Below, in pieces: positions 1-10,794 of a stretch of 49,756 nucleotides of DNA; positions within the stretch are counted from its first letter, which is position 1; each line of letters opens with the position of its first letter. The stretch is from Curtobacterium sp. MMLR14_010. GTDB taxonomy: Bacteria; Actinomycetota; Actinomycetes; Actinomycetales; Microbacteriaceae. The stretch is taken from positions 9,179-58,934 of the forward strand of contig NZ_MJGV01000025.1 in assembly GCF_001865015.1 (NCBI RefSeq), read 5' to 3'. A program made the translations under genes and the position numbers. The notes beneath the pieces were generated by a model, which made no database searches, was not told the DNA's origin, and saw only the letters and a program-made list of their open reading frames with translations.

Positions 1-2
1 TC

Positions 3-2335
<2,333 letters not shown>

Positions 2336-2354
<19 letters not shown>

Positions 2355-3352
2355 CCACCGAGGAACGACTCGAGCACCCGCTCGACGCGACCACGGCCGC
2401 GGCGCACGGCGCCGCCCCCGCGCACGGGTCGGGCCTCGCCCGTCATGGCGGCGCCCACCGTCGTGACGGGCGTCGCCTCGCCGTCGCGGTGGGCGCCCTG
2501 CTGCTCGTGGCCGCTGTGGTGACCACCGCGACGACACGCGGTGGCGGAGACGACCCCGACCCGAGTGGAGGACCCGTGCTGAGCAGTGGCGAGACCGGCT
2601 GGAAGCGCGTCTTCTCCGAGGACTTCACGAAGGACGCCGCGTCGGGCGGGTTCGAGACGGCCTACGGCGACCGCTTCTCCGTGTACCACGGCTTCGCCGA
2701 CACGGCTGGGACCGGTCGGTACCAGTCGTCCGCACTGAGCGCGCACGACGGCATGCTCGACATGCGCCTGCGGACCACCGCGGGTGGGACGCCGCTCGCC
2801 GGTGGCGTCGTGCCCCTGGTCGACGGCCGGTGGGGCGGGCAGACCGTCGGCCGGTACAGCGTCCGGATGAAGAGCGACCAGGTCGACGGGTACGGCGTCG
2901 CGATGCTGCTCTGGAGTGACGAGAACGTCTGGTCGGACGGCGAGATCGACTTCCCCGAGGGGGCGCTCGGCACGCCGGCGCAGCTCAACGTGCACTGTCT
3001 CGAGGACCCGCCGCAGAAGTGCGTGCACTACGAGACGGCCGCCTCGCTGGCGGACTGGCACACCTACACGATCGAGTGGACGCCGGTCCGGATGTCGTTC
3101 CTCGTCGACGACCAGGTGATCGCGACCACGACGTCGAGCATCCCGACGGCGCGGATGCACCTGGTCGTGCAGGCCGGGTCCGTCGAGGGGACGCCCCCGC
3201 CGTCCGCGCAGGGGTCGCTCCTGATCGACTGGATGACGATCGACGTGCCGGCCGACGGTGCGCAGCCGCCAGCGACCGTGCCGCGCGGTGTCACCGTGCC
3301 GGAGCAGGGCACCTGGACGGCCCGCGACGGTTCGGACAGCGCGTCCGGCTGA
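2336..3352 (+). CDS. Membrane-anchored glycoside hydrolase family 16 (beta-glucanase-like) protein
   Basis: Predicted endo-beta-glycanase of family GH16 (338 aa) with its catalytic domain outside the cell. The GTG start at 2336 is supported by GGAGGT at 2324-2329 with six bases of spacing, and it overlaps the end of the PIG-L gene by 19 bases, so the two genes are probably cotranscribed. A basic cytosolic stretch (HRRDGRR) precedes one membrane segment (LAVAVGALLLVAAVVTTATT). A lectin-like jelly roll follows from about residue 80. The GH16 catalytic signature ExDxxE is present as EIDFPE (E203, D205, E208). Family GH16 cleaves beta-1,3/1,4-glucans and related galactans, and members within polysaccharide clusters often trim the product. 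The exact substrate is not visible. Confidence 0.82.
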
Positions 3353-3377
3353 GTCCCGGGACACCTCCTCGCACGGC

Positions 3378-3415
3378 GAACAGCCCCCGTCACACCGATG
3401 TGACGGGGGCTGTTC
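3378..3415. terminator. Bidirectional hairpin between convergent genes
   Basis: A perfect 17-bp inverted repeat (arms 3378-3394 and 3399-3415, loop ccga) lies between the GH16 gene and the convergent GT4 gene. It could terminate both transcripts. Confidence 0.85.
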
Positions 3416-3473
3416 CGTTCCTGCGGGGCGAGCCGGGCCGACGCGCCAGCGCGGCCGCGTCAGTGCCGCCGCG

Positions 3474-4739
3474 TCAGCGCCGGGCGGACGCCGAGAGCGC
3501 CCCGAGCAGGGCGTCGACGTGGGGAGCGCGACCGTACCGGGTCTCCACCCAGTCCCGGGCCTGCTCGCCGAGGGACGGGTCGAGCACGGCCTCGTCGAGC
3601 AGGTCGACGAGCTTCCGGGCCAGCGCACGGGTGTCCGTCGGGTCGACGGTGAACCGTGCCCACTCGTCCGAGAGGATCTCCCCGGTTCCCCCGGACGCCG
3701 CCGCGAGGACGGGGCGCCCGGCCGACATCGCCTCGACGACGACACGGCCGAAGCCCTCGGGCTCGATGGACGGCGCGACGACGAGGTCCGCGGCGTGCAG
3801 CAGGGGGACGACGTCGTCCCGCTCGGGCAGCACGAGCACGGACCCGGCGGGGAGCGCCGCGATGGCGGCCTCGACCACGTCGGCCTCGGCCGGGTACAGG
3901 GCACCGGCGAGCACGAGCAGCGGCTTCCGCGAGACGGGCACGCTGGTCTCCCGGGCGGTGTGGTCCGTCGTGCGCGGCACGGTCTCGTGCGCCTGGGTGA
4001 CGGCGGCCACCGCTGCCGCGCGCGCCTCGGCGGACGCGAGCACCAGGTGCCACGCCCGCAGCAGGGCGAGGACGCCCTTCGCCTCGGTGAACCGTCCGTA
4101 GTACAGGACGGTCGGGGTGCCCTCCTCGATCCCGAGGGTCCGGCGGGCACGACGGACCGAGTCCGGCGTCGCTGCCGGGAACGCGTCCGTGTCCACGCCG
4201 TTCGGCACGATCGTGATGCTGTCGGTCGGCGCTCCCGCGGCGGCCCAGGCTGCTGCCATGGCGTGCGAGACGGCGAGGAACCGGGTCCGCCCGCCGGCCA
4301 CGGGACGGATGCGACGGTAGTTCGGGGCATGGTGCAGGTGCACCGCCAGGGGGACGCCGGACACGAGCGAGGCGACCCGCCCGAACGGCAGGTACTCGGG
4401 CCGGTTCAGCCACAGCACGTCGAGGTGGGACCGGCGCAGGCGGAGTCCGAGGCGGACGAACCGCACCGTGTCCAGCAGCGCCGACCGCAGCCCGAAGCGC
4501 ATGTCGGGGGCGTCGACCAGGCGGACGCCGAGCTCGTGGAACGGCGTCGGGCCCTCCTCGGCTCGCGGAGCGTGGGCGTTGCGGTGCCACACCTCCACGA
4601 CGTGGCCGGCGGCGACGAGCTCGCGCGTGTCCTCGAGGACACATCGCTCGAGCCCGCCGGTGATGGCGAGTCCGCTCGTCAGGACACCGACGCGCAGGGC
4701 GCCGCCGTCGTCGGTCGTGTGCTTCTTCCGTCGGGTCAC
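3474..4739 (-). CDS. Family 4 glycosyltransferase (GT-B fold)
   Basis: Retaining glycosyltransferase of family GT4 (421 aa), probably adding a sugar to a lipid-linked polysaccharide precursor at the inner membrane face. The N-terminal domain begins VGVLTSGLAITGGLE, the usual glycine-rich acceptor loop. IVPNGVDTDAF marks the interdomain region, and EPEGFGRVVVEAM supplies the E-x7-E nucleotide-sugar motif. The GTG start at 4739 has GAGGAGGTG just upstream, and the GTGA sequence overlaps the stop of the flippase gene, indicating translational coupling. The donor and acceptor sugars cannot be read from the sequence. Confidence 0.88.
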   Translation of the reverse strand: MTRRKKHTTDDGGALRVGVLTSGLAITGGLERCVLEDTRELVAAGHVVEVWHRNAHAPRAEEGPTPFHELGVRLVDAPDMRFGLRSALLDTVRFVRLGLRLRRSHLDVLWLNRPEYLPFGRVASLVSGVPLAVHLHHAPNYRRIRPVAGGRTRFLAVSHAMAAAWAAAGAPTDSITIVPNGVDTDAFPAATPDSVRRARRTLGIEEGTPTVLYYGRFTEAKGVLALLRAWHLVLASAEARAAAVAAVTQAHETVPRTTDHTARETSVPVSRKPLLVLAGALYPAEADVVEAAIAALPAGSVLVLPERDDVVPLLHAADLVVAPSIEPEGFGRVVVEAMSAGRPVLAAASGGTGEILSDEWARFTVDPTDTRALARKLVDLLDEAVLDPSLGEQARDWVETRYGRAPHVDALLGALSASARR

Positions 4740-6289
4740 GACGCACCTCCTCGTGCAGCGCGCAGCCGGCGCAGGAACCACGGGGCACACCCGAGCACGC
4801 CGGCGATGCGGATCAGGTTCCAGAACGTGTCCTGCGGGACGACGACCGACACGCCTGCGACGGCGAGGGCCGCGACCACCGGCAGGACGACCCGCAGCCC
4901 GGGACCGCGCCACTCGCGGCGGTCCGTGATGGCGACGAGCTGCATCGCGGCGAGCACGACGTACGCGATGACCGTGGCGAGCGCGGCGCCGGCGATGCCG
5001 AAGAGCGGGACGAAGACGAGGTTCGCGCCGATGTTCAGGACGCCGGCCACCGCGGCGATGACACCGACGGTGACGCCGCGGCGTTCGATCAGCAGGAGCC
5101 GACCGGTCGCACCGCTGGCGACCACCGGGAAGGCGGTCAGCGCGACGATGAACACGACGACGGTGAGCTCGTGCACGCGGTACGACGCCGGCGCCAGGAT
5201 CGGCAGCGCGACGGGGGAGACCAGCGTGACGGCGAGCAGCACCGGTGCGAGCATCTTGTAGAGCTCGTCGCGGGAGTGCATCGCGAGCTGGCGCCGGGCG
5301 ACGGCGTCGCGGAGGGCGGCGAAGTGGGGGGCCCACGCCTGGTTCGTGAAGGTCAGGAGCAGGATGACCGCCGAACCGACGACGTAGGCGATCTGGTAGC
5401 GAGCCACCTCCTCCGGGCCGAGCAGGCGCTGCACGACGACGCGGTCGCCGGCGTTCAGGACGAAGTACGACAGGTTGCCGAGCGCGATCGGGATGCCGAG
5501 CTTGAAGGCGCGCACCGTGGTCGCGCGGTCGAGCAGACCCGCGAGACGCGGGCGGGTGGCGGCGATGCCGATCACCATCGCGACGCCCTGCGCCACGACA
5601 CCGCCCCAGGCGTACGTGGTCGCGTCGGCGTGCACGAAGGTGAGCAGCCCGAGGCCGATGATCGACCCGCCGATGGAGGACAGCAGGCTCGTCACCGCGA
5701 ACACGCGGATGCGGTCCTGCGCCACGAGGAGGGCGAGGGAGATCTGCACGATCGCGGCGGGTCCGGTCCAGAGCACCGCGACGAGCAGCAGCGGGTGCGC
5801 GCCGACGAACCCGGCGGCGTCGGCCCAGAGCGGGATCGTGACGAGCGCGGCGACCGTGACGATGACCGCTGTCAGCATGCCGACGGTGATGAGGCCGCGG
5901 GCCTTGTGGTCGTTGCCGTCCTCGGCGCGCTGCAGCACCGACGCCTGGTCGATCCCGAGCACGGCGAGCACGACGAGCGCCTGGTAGAGCGCGATCGCGG
6001 AGGCCAGCACGCCGAACTCGGCCGGCGGCATCAGGTGGGCGAGCACGGGGGAGATGAGCGACGACACGATCAGCTGCATCGACCAGACGACGACGTACAG
6101 CAGGCCGCGTCCGAAGAGCACGGACGACCCCTTGCGGACGGTCACCGACCCGGTGTCGGTCGGCTGCGCGACGCCGTCGGACGCGATGCCGTCGGGCGTG
6201 ACGTCGCCGTGCGCGGTGGCTGCCTCACGAGCCGCGCCGGCCTCGCGGGCGGCCCTGGCCTCGCGGCGGGTCTGCGGGGGGAGCGTCAC
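4736..6289 (-). CDS. Polysaccharide flippase (Wzx/MATE-like)
   Basis: Integral membrane protein (517 aa) of the polysaccharide-transporter group of the MOP superfamily, expected to flip lipid-linked repeat units across the membrane. After a charged N-terminus comes a typical first segment (SSVLFGRGLLYVVVW), then PPAEFGVLASAIALYQAL, and about 12-14 hydrophobic helices to the end. The GTG start at 6289 was chosen because it overlaps the stop of the upstream GT14 gene in a GTGA unit. Longer in-frame starts would lie wholly inside that gene. It overlaps the GT4 gene downstream in the same way, so GT14, flippase and GT4 form one coupled transcript. Confidence 0.85.
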   Translation of the reverse strand: MTLPPQTRREARAAREAGAAREAATAHGDVTPDGIASDGVAQPTDTGSVTVRKGSSVLFGRGLLYVVVWSMQLIVSSLISPVLAHLMPPAEFGVLASAIALYQALVVLAVLGIDQASVLQRAEDGNDHKARGLITVGMLTAVIVTVAALVTIPLWADAAGFVGAHPLLLVAVLWTGPAAIVQISLALLVAQDRIRVFAVTSLLSSIGGSIIGLGLLTFVHADATTYAWGGVVAQGVAMVIGIAATRPRLAGLLDRATTVRAFKLGIPIALGNLSYFVLNAGDRVVVQRLLGPEEVARYQIAYVVGSAVILLLTFTNQAWAPHFAALRDAVARRQLAMHSRDELYKMLAPVLLAVTLVSPVALPILAPASYRVHELTVVVFIVALTAFPVVASGATGRLLLIERRGVTVGVIAAVAGVLNIGANLVFVPLFGIAGAALATVIAYVVLAAMQLVAITDRREWRGPGLRVVLPVVAALAVAGVSVVVPQDTFWNLIRIAGVLGCAPWFLRRLRAARGGAS

Positions 6290-7221
6290 GATGCCACCGC
6301 CGTCGCCGTCGAGCGGGGTCCCGGCGTCTGGTCCGGCCCCGATCCGCGGAGACCGAACGCGGCGTCGATCACGTCGAGCAGGTCGGTGCTGCGCTCGGTC
6401 GAGAACTTGCGGGCGAACAGGTCCGGCAGCGTGCCGTCGCCGTCGGTGCGGCCCTCGAGCAGACGACCGGCGTCGGCGATCGTCAGCCACGGCGGGCTCT
6501 TGCGCGCCTCACCGTCCCACCCGATCCACCACAGGGAGTGCGGGACGTGCTCGTCGCCGAAGTCCGGGGTGAGGGCGGGGGAGTTCAACACGGACGGCAC
6601 GAACGTCTCGTCGGCGATCCAGGACCGGCGCCAGAACCGCACGAGGTCCGGGCGCTGGTCCACCGTCTCCACGACCGCGGCCGCGTGGTGCCGTGCGAGG
6701 AGCTTGAGCTGCGACCCGCCGGCGAACACGACGTCGCGCGGGATCCGCCGCGGGAGCGGGACCCGGATCATCCGCTTGCCCCAGGCCCAGTGCGGGAAGC
6801 GCAGACGCGCGTACCCGCCGGAGCTGCCCCAGTCGGCGAACGGCAGGGGCTGCGAGGCGACGAACGACTCGTCCTGGTGCGCGGCGAGGAACGCCGAGAT
6901 CTCCGCGGGGTCGGCCAGCGGGTAGTCACTGCCCGTCAGGACCGCGATGTGCGAGGCGTCGGTGGTCGCGAGTGCTGCCCGGTACCCGGACACCTCGGCC
7001 GCCACGTTCTCCCACTTCGCCCATCCGGTCCGGATGCGGGGGAGCAGGTGGACCCGTTCGGGGAGGTCCTCCGTCATCTCCAGGAAGACGGACTGCGGAG
7101 TGCGCGCATCGACGTGCAGGAACACCGGGAACGGGTCCAGCGCTTCGATGAGCCGACGGAGGTGTGCGGGGTCCTCGTGAGCGAGGACGATGCACGCGGG
7201 CGCCGTGGTGGAGAAGGCCAT
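6286..7221 (-). CDS. Core-2/I-branching type beta-glycosyltransferase (GT14 family)
   Basis: Predicted beta-1,6-N-acetylglucosaminyl- or xylosyl-transferase-like enzyme (311 aa) of the Core-2/I-branching family. Visible family features are ACIVLAHEDPAHLRRLIEAL at the start, HVDAR near residue 37, AVLTGSDYPL in the middle and WIADETFVPSVL, which carries the conserved Asp-Glu. There is no membrane segment, so it is probably cytosolic or peripheral. It is the first gene of the tightly coupled trio with the flippase and GT4. Bacterial members mostly occur in surface-polysaccharide clusters, which fits this setting. Confidence 0.82.
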   Translation of the reverse strand: MAFSTTAPACIVLAHEDPAHLRRLIEALDPFPVFLHVDARTPQSVFLEMTEDLPERVHLLPRIRTGWAKWENVAAEVSGYRAALATTDASHIAVLTGSDYPLADPAEISAFLAAHQDESFVASQPLPFADWGSSGGYARLRFPHWAWGKRMIRVPLPRRIPRDVVFAGGSQLKLLARHHAAAVVETVDQRPDLVRFWRRSWIADETFVPSVLNSPALTPDFGDEHVPHSLWWIGWDGEARKSPPWLTIADAGRLLEGRTDGDGTLPDLFARKFSTERSTDLLDVIDAAFGLRGSGPDQTPGPRSTATAVAS

Positions 7222-7276
7222 GTCCGCGACGCTAACGGCGTCGTCCCGGGGCCGACAAGGCGGCCCACGGGCGTCT

Positions 7277-7299
7277 GCGGGGAAGCGGCGGTTTCCCGC
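7277..7299 (-). terminator. Weak hairpin after the 57-residue gene
   Basis: An 8-bp stem with one wobble pair (7277-7284 with 7292-7299, 7-base loop) lies between the 57-residue gene and the GT14 start. There is no T-run. It may attenuate rather than stop read-through. Confidence 0.35.
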
Positions 7300-7324
7300 A
7301 CCACGGCCCGCGACCAGCGTCTGA

Positions 7325-7498
7325 TCAGCGTTTCTTGCGGAACTTCTGGCAGTCGCACAGGGCGCAGTCGGAGCCAGGACGGTAGTGCTCGTGCGCGTCC
7401 CGAGGATGTCCGCACACGCAGGTCAGGGTGTCCACGACGACGACGGTCTCCTCGGACGGGAGGGTGACACCGAGCTCGTCCATGGGGCCCAGCGGCAT
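7325..7498 (-). CDS. Small Cys/His-rich protein (57 aa), possible metal-binding knuckle
   Basis: A short conserved-looking protein whose C-terminal half carries CVCGHPRDAHEHYRPGSDC followed by ALCDCQKF: five cysteines and three histidines arranged like a small zinc ribbon. The ATG at 7498 has an excellent ribosome-binding site (GAGGAGG, spacing about four), which marks it as a real gene. I recall similar short proteins in other actinobacteria but know of no function. It lies upstream of GT14 on the same strand, with a 103-base gap, so it may be a separate transcript. Confidence 0.72.
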   Translation of the reverse strand: MPLGPMDELGVTLPSEETVVVVDTLTCVCGHPRDAHEHYRPGSDCALCDCQKFRKKR

Positions 7499-7600
7499 GC
7501 GTCCTCCTCGTGGCCGGCGCGGTGTCCGGTCCGTCCCCTCGATCCTAGGGGAATCGGCCGTCCTGGTGGCGGCAAACCGCAAGAGGGGCGACCGTCGCCG

Positions 7601-7622
7601 CAACCGCGGACGGCCGCGGTTG
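7601..7622. promoter_or_regulatory. Perfect 9-bp dyad upstream of a GT2 gene
   Basis: CAACCGCGG and CCGCGGTTG flank a 4-base spacer (ACGG), ending 33 bases before the GT2 start and within the divergent spacer shared with the 57-residue gene. It could be an operator or an RNA hairpin in the 5' leader; the sequence alone does not decide. Confidence 0.5.
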
Positions 7623-7655
7623 ACCGGGCGTGAGCACCCCCGGAGCATCGGGGAC

Positions 7656-8963
7656 ATGAGTGACCACCAGGCGACCACCACCAGCGTGCTGACCTTGACG
7701 CCCGCGATGCCGTCGCCGGAGGCCCCGGCCTGGCCAGGAGCCGCCTGGGTCGGCGCCGTCGACCGGCAGGAGGCGCTCGCCGCCTCCGCGGTCGAGCTCG
7801 CCGGTGCCTCGGGGTTCCGCCGCGCCCGTCTCCTCGTCCGCGACGGCCGCGAGGTCGCCGGCTTCGTCGACGTCGCCGTCACCGCCGACGGCGACGTGGA
7901 CCCGACCGAGCTGGGACCGGCCCTCCGCGCCCTGCGTGCCACGAGCCTCCCGGCCGCCCCGCAGGGCGCACCCGTCGGCCGCATCTCGGTGGTCATCGGC
8001 ACCCGCGACCGGCCCGAGGACGTCCGACGCTGCGTGGCCTCCGTGCTCGCGTCCGCGTACGACGACTTCGAGGTGTTCGTCGTCGACAACGCGCCGACCA
8101 CCGACGCGACCCGCGACGTGGTCGCCTCCTTCAGCGACGACCGCCTGCACTACGTCCTGGAGGCCCGGCCCGGCGTCTCGCGCGCACGGAACGCCGGTCT
8201 CGCCCTCGCGTCCGGCGCCGTGGTCGCCTTCGTCGACGACGACGTCGTCGTCGACCGGCTGTGGCTGGCGGCGCTCGCCGACGCGTACGCCCGCGACGCG
8301 GACGTGGTCTGCGTCACCGGGCTGGTCGCGAGCGGGGAGCTCCGCACGCCGACGCAGCGCTACTTCGACGAGCGGGTGACGTGGGCCAGGAACCTCGACC
8401 GCCGGGTGTTCCGCACGGCGACCCCGCCGGCCGACCTGCCCCTGTTCCCCTTCTCCGTCGGCGCGTTCGGCACCGGCGCGAACATGTCGCTGCGACGCTC
8501 GGCGGCGCTGGCACTCGGCGGGTTCGACGTGGCGCTCGGCCCGGGGACCCCGTCCCGCGCCGGCGAGGACCCGGACCTGTTCACCCGCGTCCTGTTCTCC
8601 GGCGGCGGCCTCGCCGTCGAGCCCTCGGCGTTCGTCTGGCACCGGCACCGCTCGGACCGGGCGGCACTGCGCTCGCAGGCGCTCGGCTACGGCACCGGGC
8701 TCGGGGCCTGGGTCACGAAGCTGGTGCTCCGTCCGCGGACCGCGCTCGCCGTGCTCCGCCGCGCGTTCGGTGCGCTCCGGCAGCTCGGAGCGCTCGGCCA
8801 GGGCGACGGACAGGTCGCGGCAGCGGTGGACGCGATCGGCGGCTGGCCCGTCGACGACGAGTTCCGCGATGCCACCGCAGGCCTGAAGCGCGTCGAGCTC
8901 GTCGCCGCGCTGAGCGGTCCCTGGCGGTACCTGCTCGGCCGCCTGCAGTCCCGACGCGGCTAG
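7656..8963 (+). CDS. Family 2 glycosyltransferase with N-terminal extension
   Basis: Inverting GT-A glycosyltransferase (435 aa). About 105 residues precede the catalytic domain, which starts RISVVIGTRDRPEDVRRC. The metal-binding DDD is near residues 194-196 (AFVDDDVVVD), and the acceptor region carries the GED motif and an HRHR sequence (GEDPDLFTRVLFSGG, then FVWHRHR). No transmembrane helix is evident. The ATG at 7656 follows the dyad at 7601-7622; the frame is open further upstream, but this start fits the family alignment. The protein is similar in layout to the convergent GT2 at 9179-10501, so the pair probably arose by duplication. Confidence 0.84.
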   Translation: MSDHQATTTSVLTLTPAMPSPEAPAWPGAAWVGAVDRQEALAASAVELAGASGFRRARLLVRDGREVAGFVDVAVTADGDVDPTELGPALRALRATSLPAAPQGAPVGRISVVIGTRDRPEDVRRCVASVLASAYDDFEVFVVDNAPTTDATRDVVASFSDDRLHYVLEARPGVSRARNAGLALASGAVVAFVDDDVVVDRLWLAALADAYARDADVVCVTGLVASGELRTPTQRYFDERVTWARNLDRRVFRTATPPADLPLFPFSVGAFGTGANMSLRRSAALALGGFDVALGPGTPSRAGEDPDLFTRVLFSGGGLAVEPSAFVWHRHRSDRAALRSQALGYGTGLGAWVTKLVLRPRTALAVLRRAFGALRQLGALGQGDGQVAAAVDAIGGWPVDDEFRDATAGLKRVELVAALSGPWRYLLGRLQSRRG

Positions 8964-8993
8964 ACCGCAGGGCGCGTCACCCGCCCGCGACGC

Positions 8994-9031
8994 ACGAGGA
9001 GCGCCCCGCACCACTGCGGGGCGCTCCTCGT
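8994..9031. terminator. Strong hairpin after the plus-strand GT2 gene
   Basis: A perfect 17-bp stem (8994-9010 with 9015-9031, loop ccac), 30 bases after the stop of the plus-strand GT2 gene. No uridine tract follows, as is common in high-GC actinobacteria. Confidence 0.82.
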
Positions 9032-9115
9032 CGTCTCCGTCCCGCGGCGCTCGGACCCGTCCTGCTGCGCTCGGCCGGCCGGACCGGCGGGCACGACGAC
9101 GTCGGGCACGACGAC

Positions 9116-9157
9116 GACGGGCGCAGCTCCGGGGTGGTCCCCGGTGCTGCGCCCGTC
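9116..9157 (-). terminator. Hairpin after the minus-strand GT2 gene
   Basis: A 12-bp outer stem (9116-9127 with 9146-9157) and a 6-bp inner stem (9129-9134 with 9139-9144) are separated by a single T-T mismatch. It sits 22 bases beyond the stop of the convergent GT2 gene. Together with the hairpin at 8994-9031, each gene appears to have its own terminator. Confidence 0.75.
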
Positions 9158-9178
9158 TGGGTGCTGCGGTGCGTGTCG

Positions 9179-10501
9179 CTACGCGGAGTGCTTCGCCTCG
9201 ACGTCCCGCCAGAACCTGCGGCTGCGGAAGTACGCCGCCGGCCCCGCCGGGAAGCCCCGGAACTCGTGGTAGGCCAGGGAGCGGGGGATCCGGGTGGTGG
9301 ATGCCTCGGTGATCGTCTCGGCAGCGGCGTCGCGCTTGCCGGCGAGTCGGGACACGAGCTGCGTGAGCTTGATCCGGCCGGCGCGCGGCATCAGGCGGGC
9401 GAGCACCAGCGCGTGACGCCGGTCCTTCGCGATGAGCTCGCACATGAGCGCCGTGAAGCCGACGCCGTTCGAGTGCAGCTGCCCGTGCAGCCCCTCGAGG
9501 GTCTGCCGGTGCCGGTGGTGCACGACGGCCCTGGGCTCGAAGCCGATCCGGCCACCGCCCCACAGGATGTCGATGAAGATCGCCAGGTCCTCGCCGCCCC
9601 GGGCGGGGACTCCGGCGCCGAGCACCGGGTCGAACCCGCCGACGGCGTCGAACGCCGAGCGGCGGACCGCCCAGTTCGCGCCGGCGCCGTAGCCGCCGAT
9701 GCCGTAGATCGCGAAGTGCTTCCGCACGGTGCCGTCGGGGCTGATCGCGGAGGCCTGCGCGTGCCGCATCACACCGCGGACGTCGTCGGGGACGATCGTC
9801 ACCGGGTCGAACGTGCGCTCGCCGCTGAAGCCGCCGTAGTACGCCTCGTACCAGATCTGCGCGGGGGTCTCGAGCTCGACCGGGAGGATCATGCCGGTGA
9901 CCGCGGCCACCTCCGGCTCGCGGACGAAGCGGGACCCGATGGAGCGCAGCCACTGCGGGTCGACGCGGACGTCGTCGTCGGTGAACGCGATGACCTCGCC
10001 CTTCGCCACTGCGACGCCGGCGTTCCGCCCCGCGGAGCAGCCCGGGCGGCGCTCGACGACGAGGCGGACGTCACGGCCCTCGAGGAGCCCGGGCAGTGCG
10101 TCGATCGCGGGCACGGTGACCCGGTTGTCGACGATGACGACCTCGTAGCGCGGGTAGTCGAGGTTCTCGAGGAAGTCGAGCAGGTTCCGGATGTCCGCGA
10201 CACGCGTGACGATCGTGGAGACGACGATCGAGATCAGCGGCAGGTCCTGGTCGGGGACCGGGGTCGTCGTGTCGGCACTGAGCCGCTCGTCCTCGACCAT
10301 CGGTGCGAGGGCACGGGCGGCGTCGTCGGGGTCCCGGGTCAGGAGGACGTCGAGGGTGGTGACGGGGAAGCCGCCACGGTAGCCGACGACGAGCGCCGAG
10401 GTGCCACGCTCGTCGGCGACGAGCCGGGGCAACGGGGCGTCCAGGTCGACGCTGACGACCCGACGGGGGCCAGGCACGGTCACAGGGGAGAGCTGGGTCA
10501 T
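9179..10501 (-). CDS. Family 2 glycosyltransferase with N-terminal extension
   Basis: Inverting GT-A glycosyltransferase (440 aa). The first 85-90 residues form a separate N-terminal region; the catalytic part starts at LISIVVSTIVTRVADIRNLL. The metal site is AFTDDDVRVD near residue 174, followed by GEDLAIFIDILWGGG and VVHHRHRQ. ATG at 10501 was chosen because the upstream in-frame codons are Cys/Arg-rich and unlike the family. Architecture matches the GT2 at 7656-8963, including N-terminal extension and HRHR tail, so the two are probably paralogues acting in the same surface-polysaccharide pathway. Confidence 0.83.
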   Translation of the reverse strand: MTQLSPVTVPGPRRVVSVDLDAPLPRLVADERGTSALVVGYRGGFPVTTLDVLLTRDPDDAARALAPMVEDERLSADTTTPVPDQDLPLISIVVSTIVTRVADIRNLLDFLENLDYPRYEVVIVDNRVTVPAIDALPGLLEGRDVRLVVERRPGCSAGRNAGVAVAKGEVIAFTDDDVRVDPQWLRSIGSRFVREPEVAAVTGMILPVELETPAQIWYEAYYGGFSGERTFDPVTIVPDDVRGVMRHAQASAISPDGTVRKHFAIYGIGGYGAGANWAVRRSAFDAVGGFDPVLGAGVPARGGEDLAIFIDILWGGGRIGFEPRAVVHHRHRQTLEGLHGQLHSNGVGFTALMCELIAKDRRHALVLARLMPRAGRIKLTQLVSRLAGKRDAAAETITEASTTRIPRSLAYHEFRGFPAGPAAYFRSRRFWRDVEAKHSA

Positions 10502-10605
10502 GTCCCGGACGCTACGGGGGTCCGACGACCCCCTCAACCGTGCGGGGAGCCGGTGGCGGGGTTCGTGCGGGGTTCCGCAGCACCCGCACCGCACCACCCA
10601 CCGCA

Positions 10606-10617
10606 GTGAGCGCTCAC
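10606..10617. promoter_or_regulatory. 12-bp palindrome GTGAGCGCTCAC
   Basis: A perfect palindrome with a central CG, the geometry seen in LacI-family operators such as the actinobacterial GAGCGCTC class. It lies between the divergent GT2 and sugar-importer genes, about 60 bases upstream of the second palindrome. It may be an auxiliary operator or belong to the GT2 promoter. Confidence 0.4.
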
Positions 10618-10667
10618 CCAGCCAGTCCCCGGCAACGCGAAGGTCACACTCAGGTCACGGACCCCCT

Positions 10668-10679
10668 GCAACCGGTTGC
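10668..10679. promoter_or_regulatory. LacI-type operator GCAACCGGTTGC
   Basis: A perfect 12-bp palindrome with the central CCGG typical of LacI-family sites. Its right arm supplies the first bases of the predicted -35 box of the sugar-importer promoter, so a bound repressor would block RNA polymerase. The obvious candidate repressor is the LacI-family protein encoded at the end of the same operon. Confidence 0.62.
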
Positions 10680-10704
10680 GCCCGCTGTGCGCCGGGCGTA
10701 GCGT
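10676..10704 (+). promoter_or_regulatory. Promoter of the sugar-importer operon
   Basis: TTGCGC (10676-10681) and TAGCGT (10699-10704) are separated by 17 bases, a normal SigA-like layout, about 90 bases upstream of the lipoprotein start. The -35 overlaps the palindrome at 10668-10679. Confidence 0.5.
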
Positions 10705-10794
10705 CACCGCCCAGCAGGCAGCGTCGCCTGCTCCAGGCCGCTGCCGTCGTCATCCGATCGCGCTGCCTGGTGATCTCGATGAGGAGACAACGCC

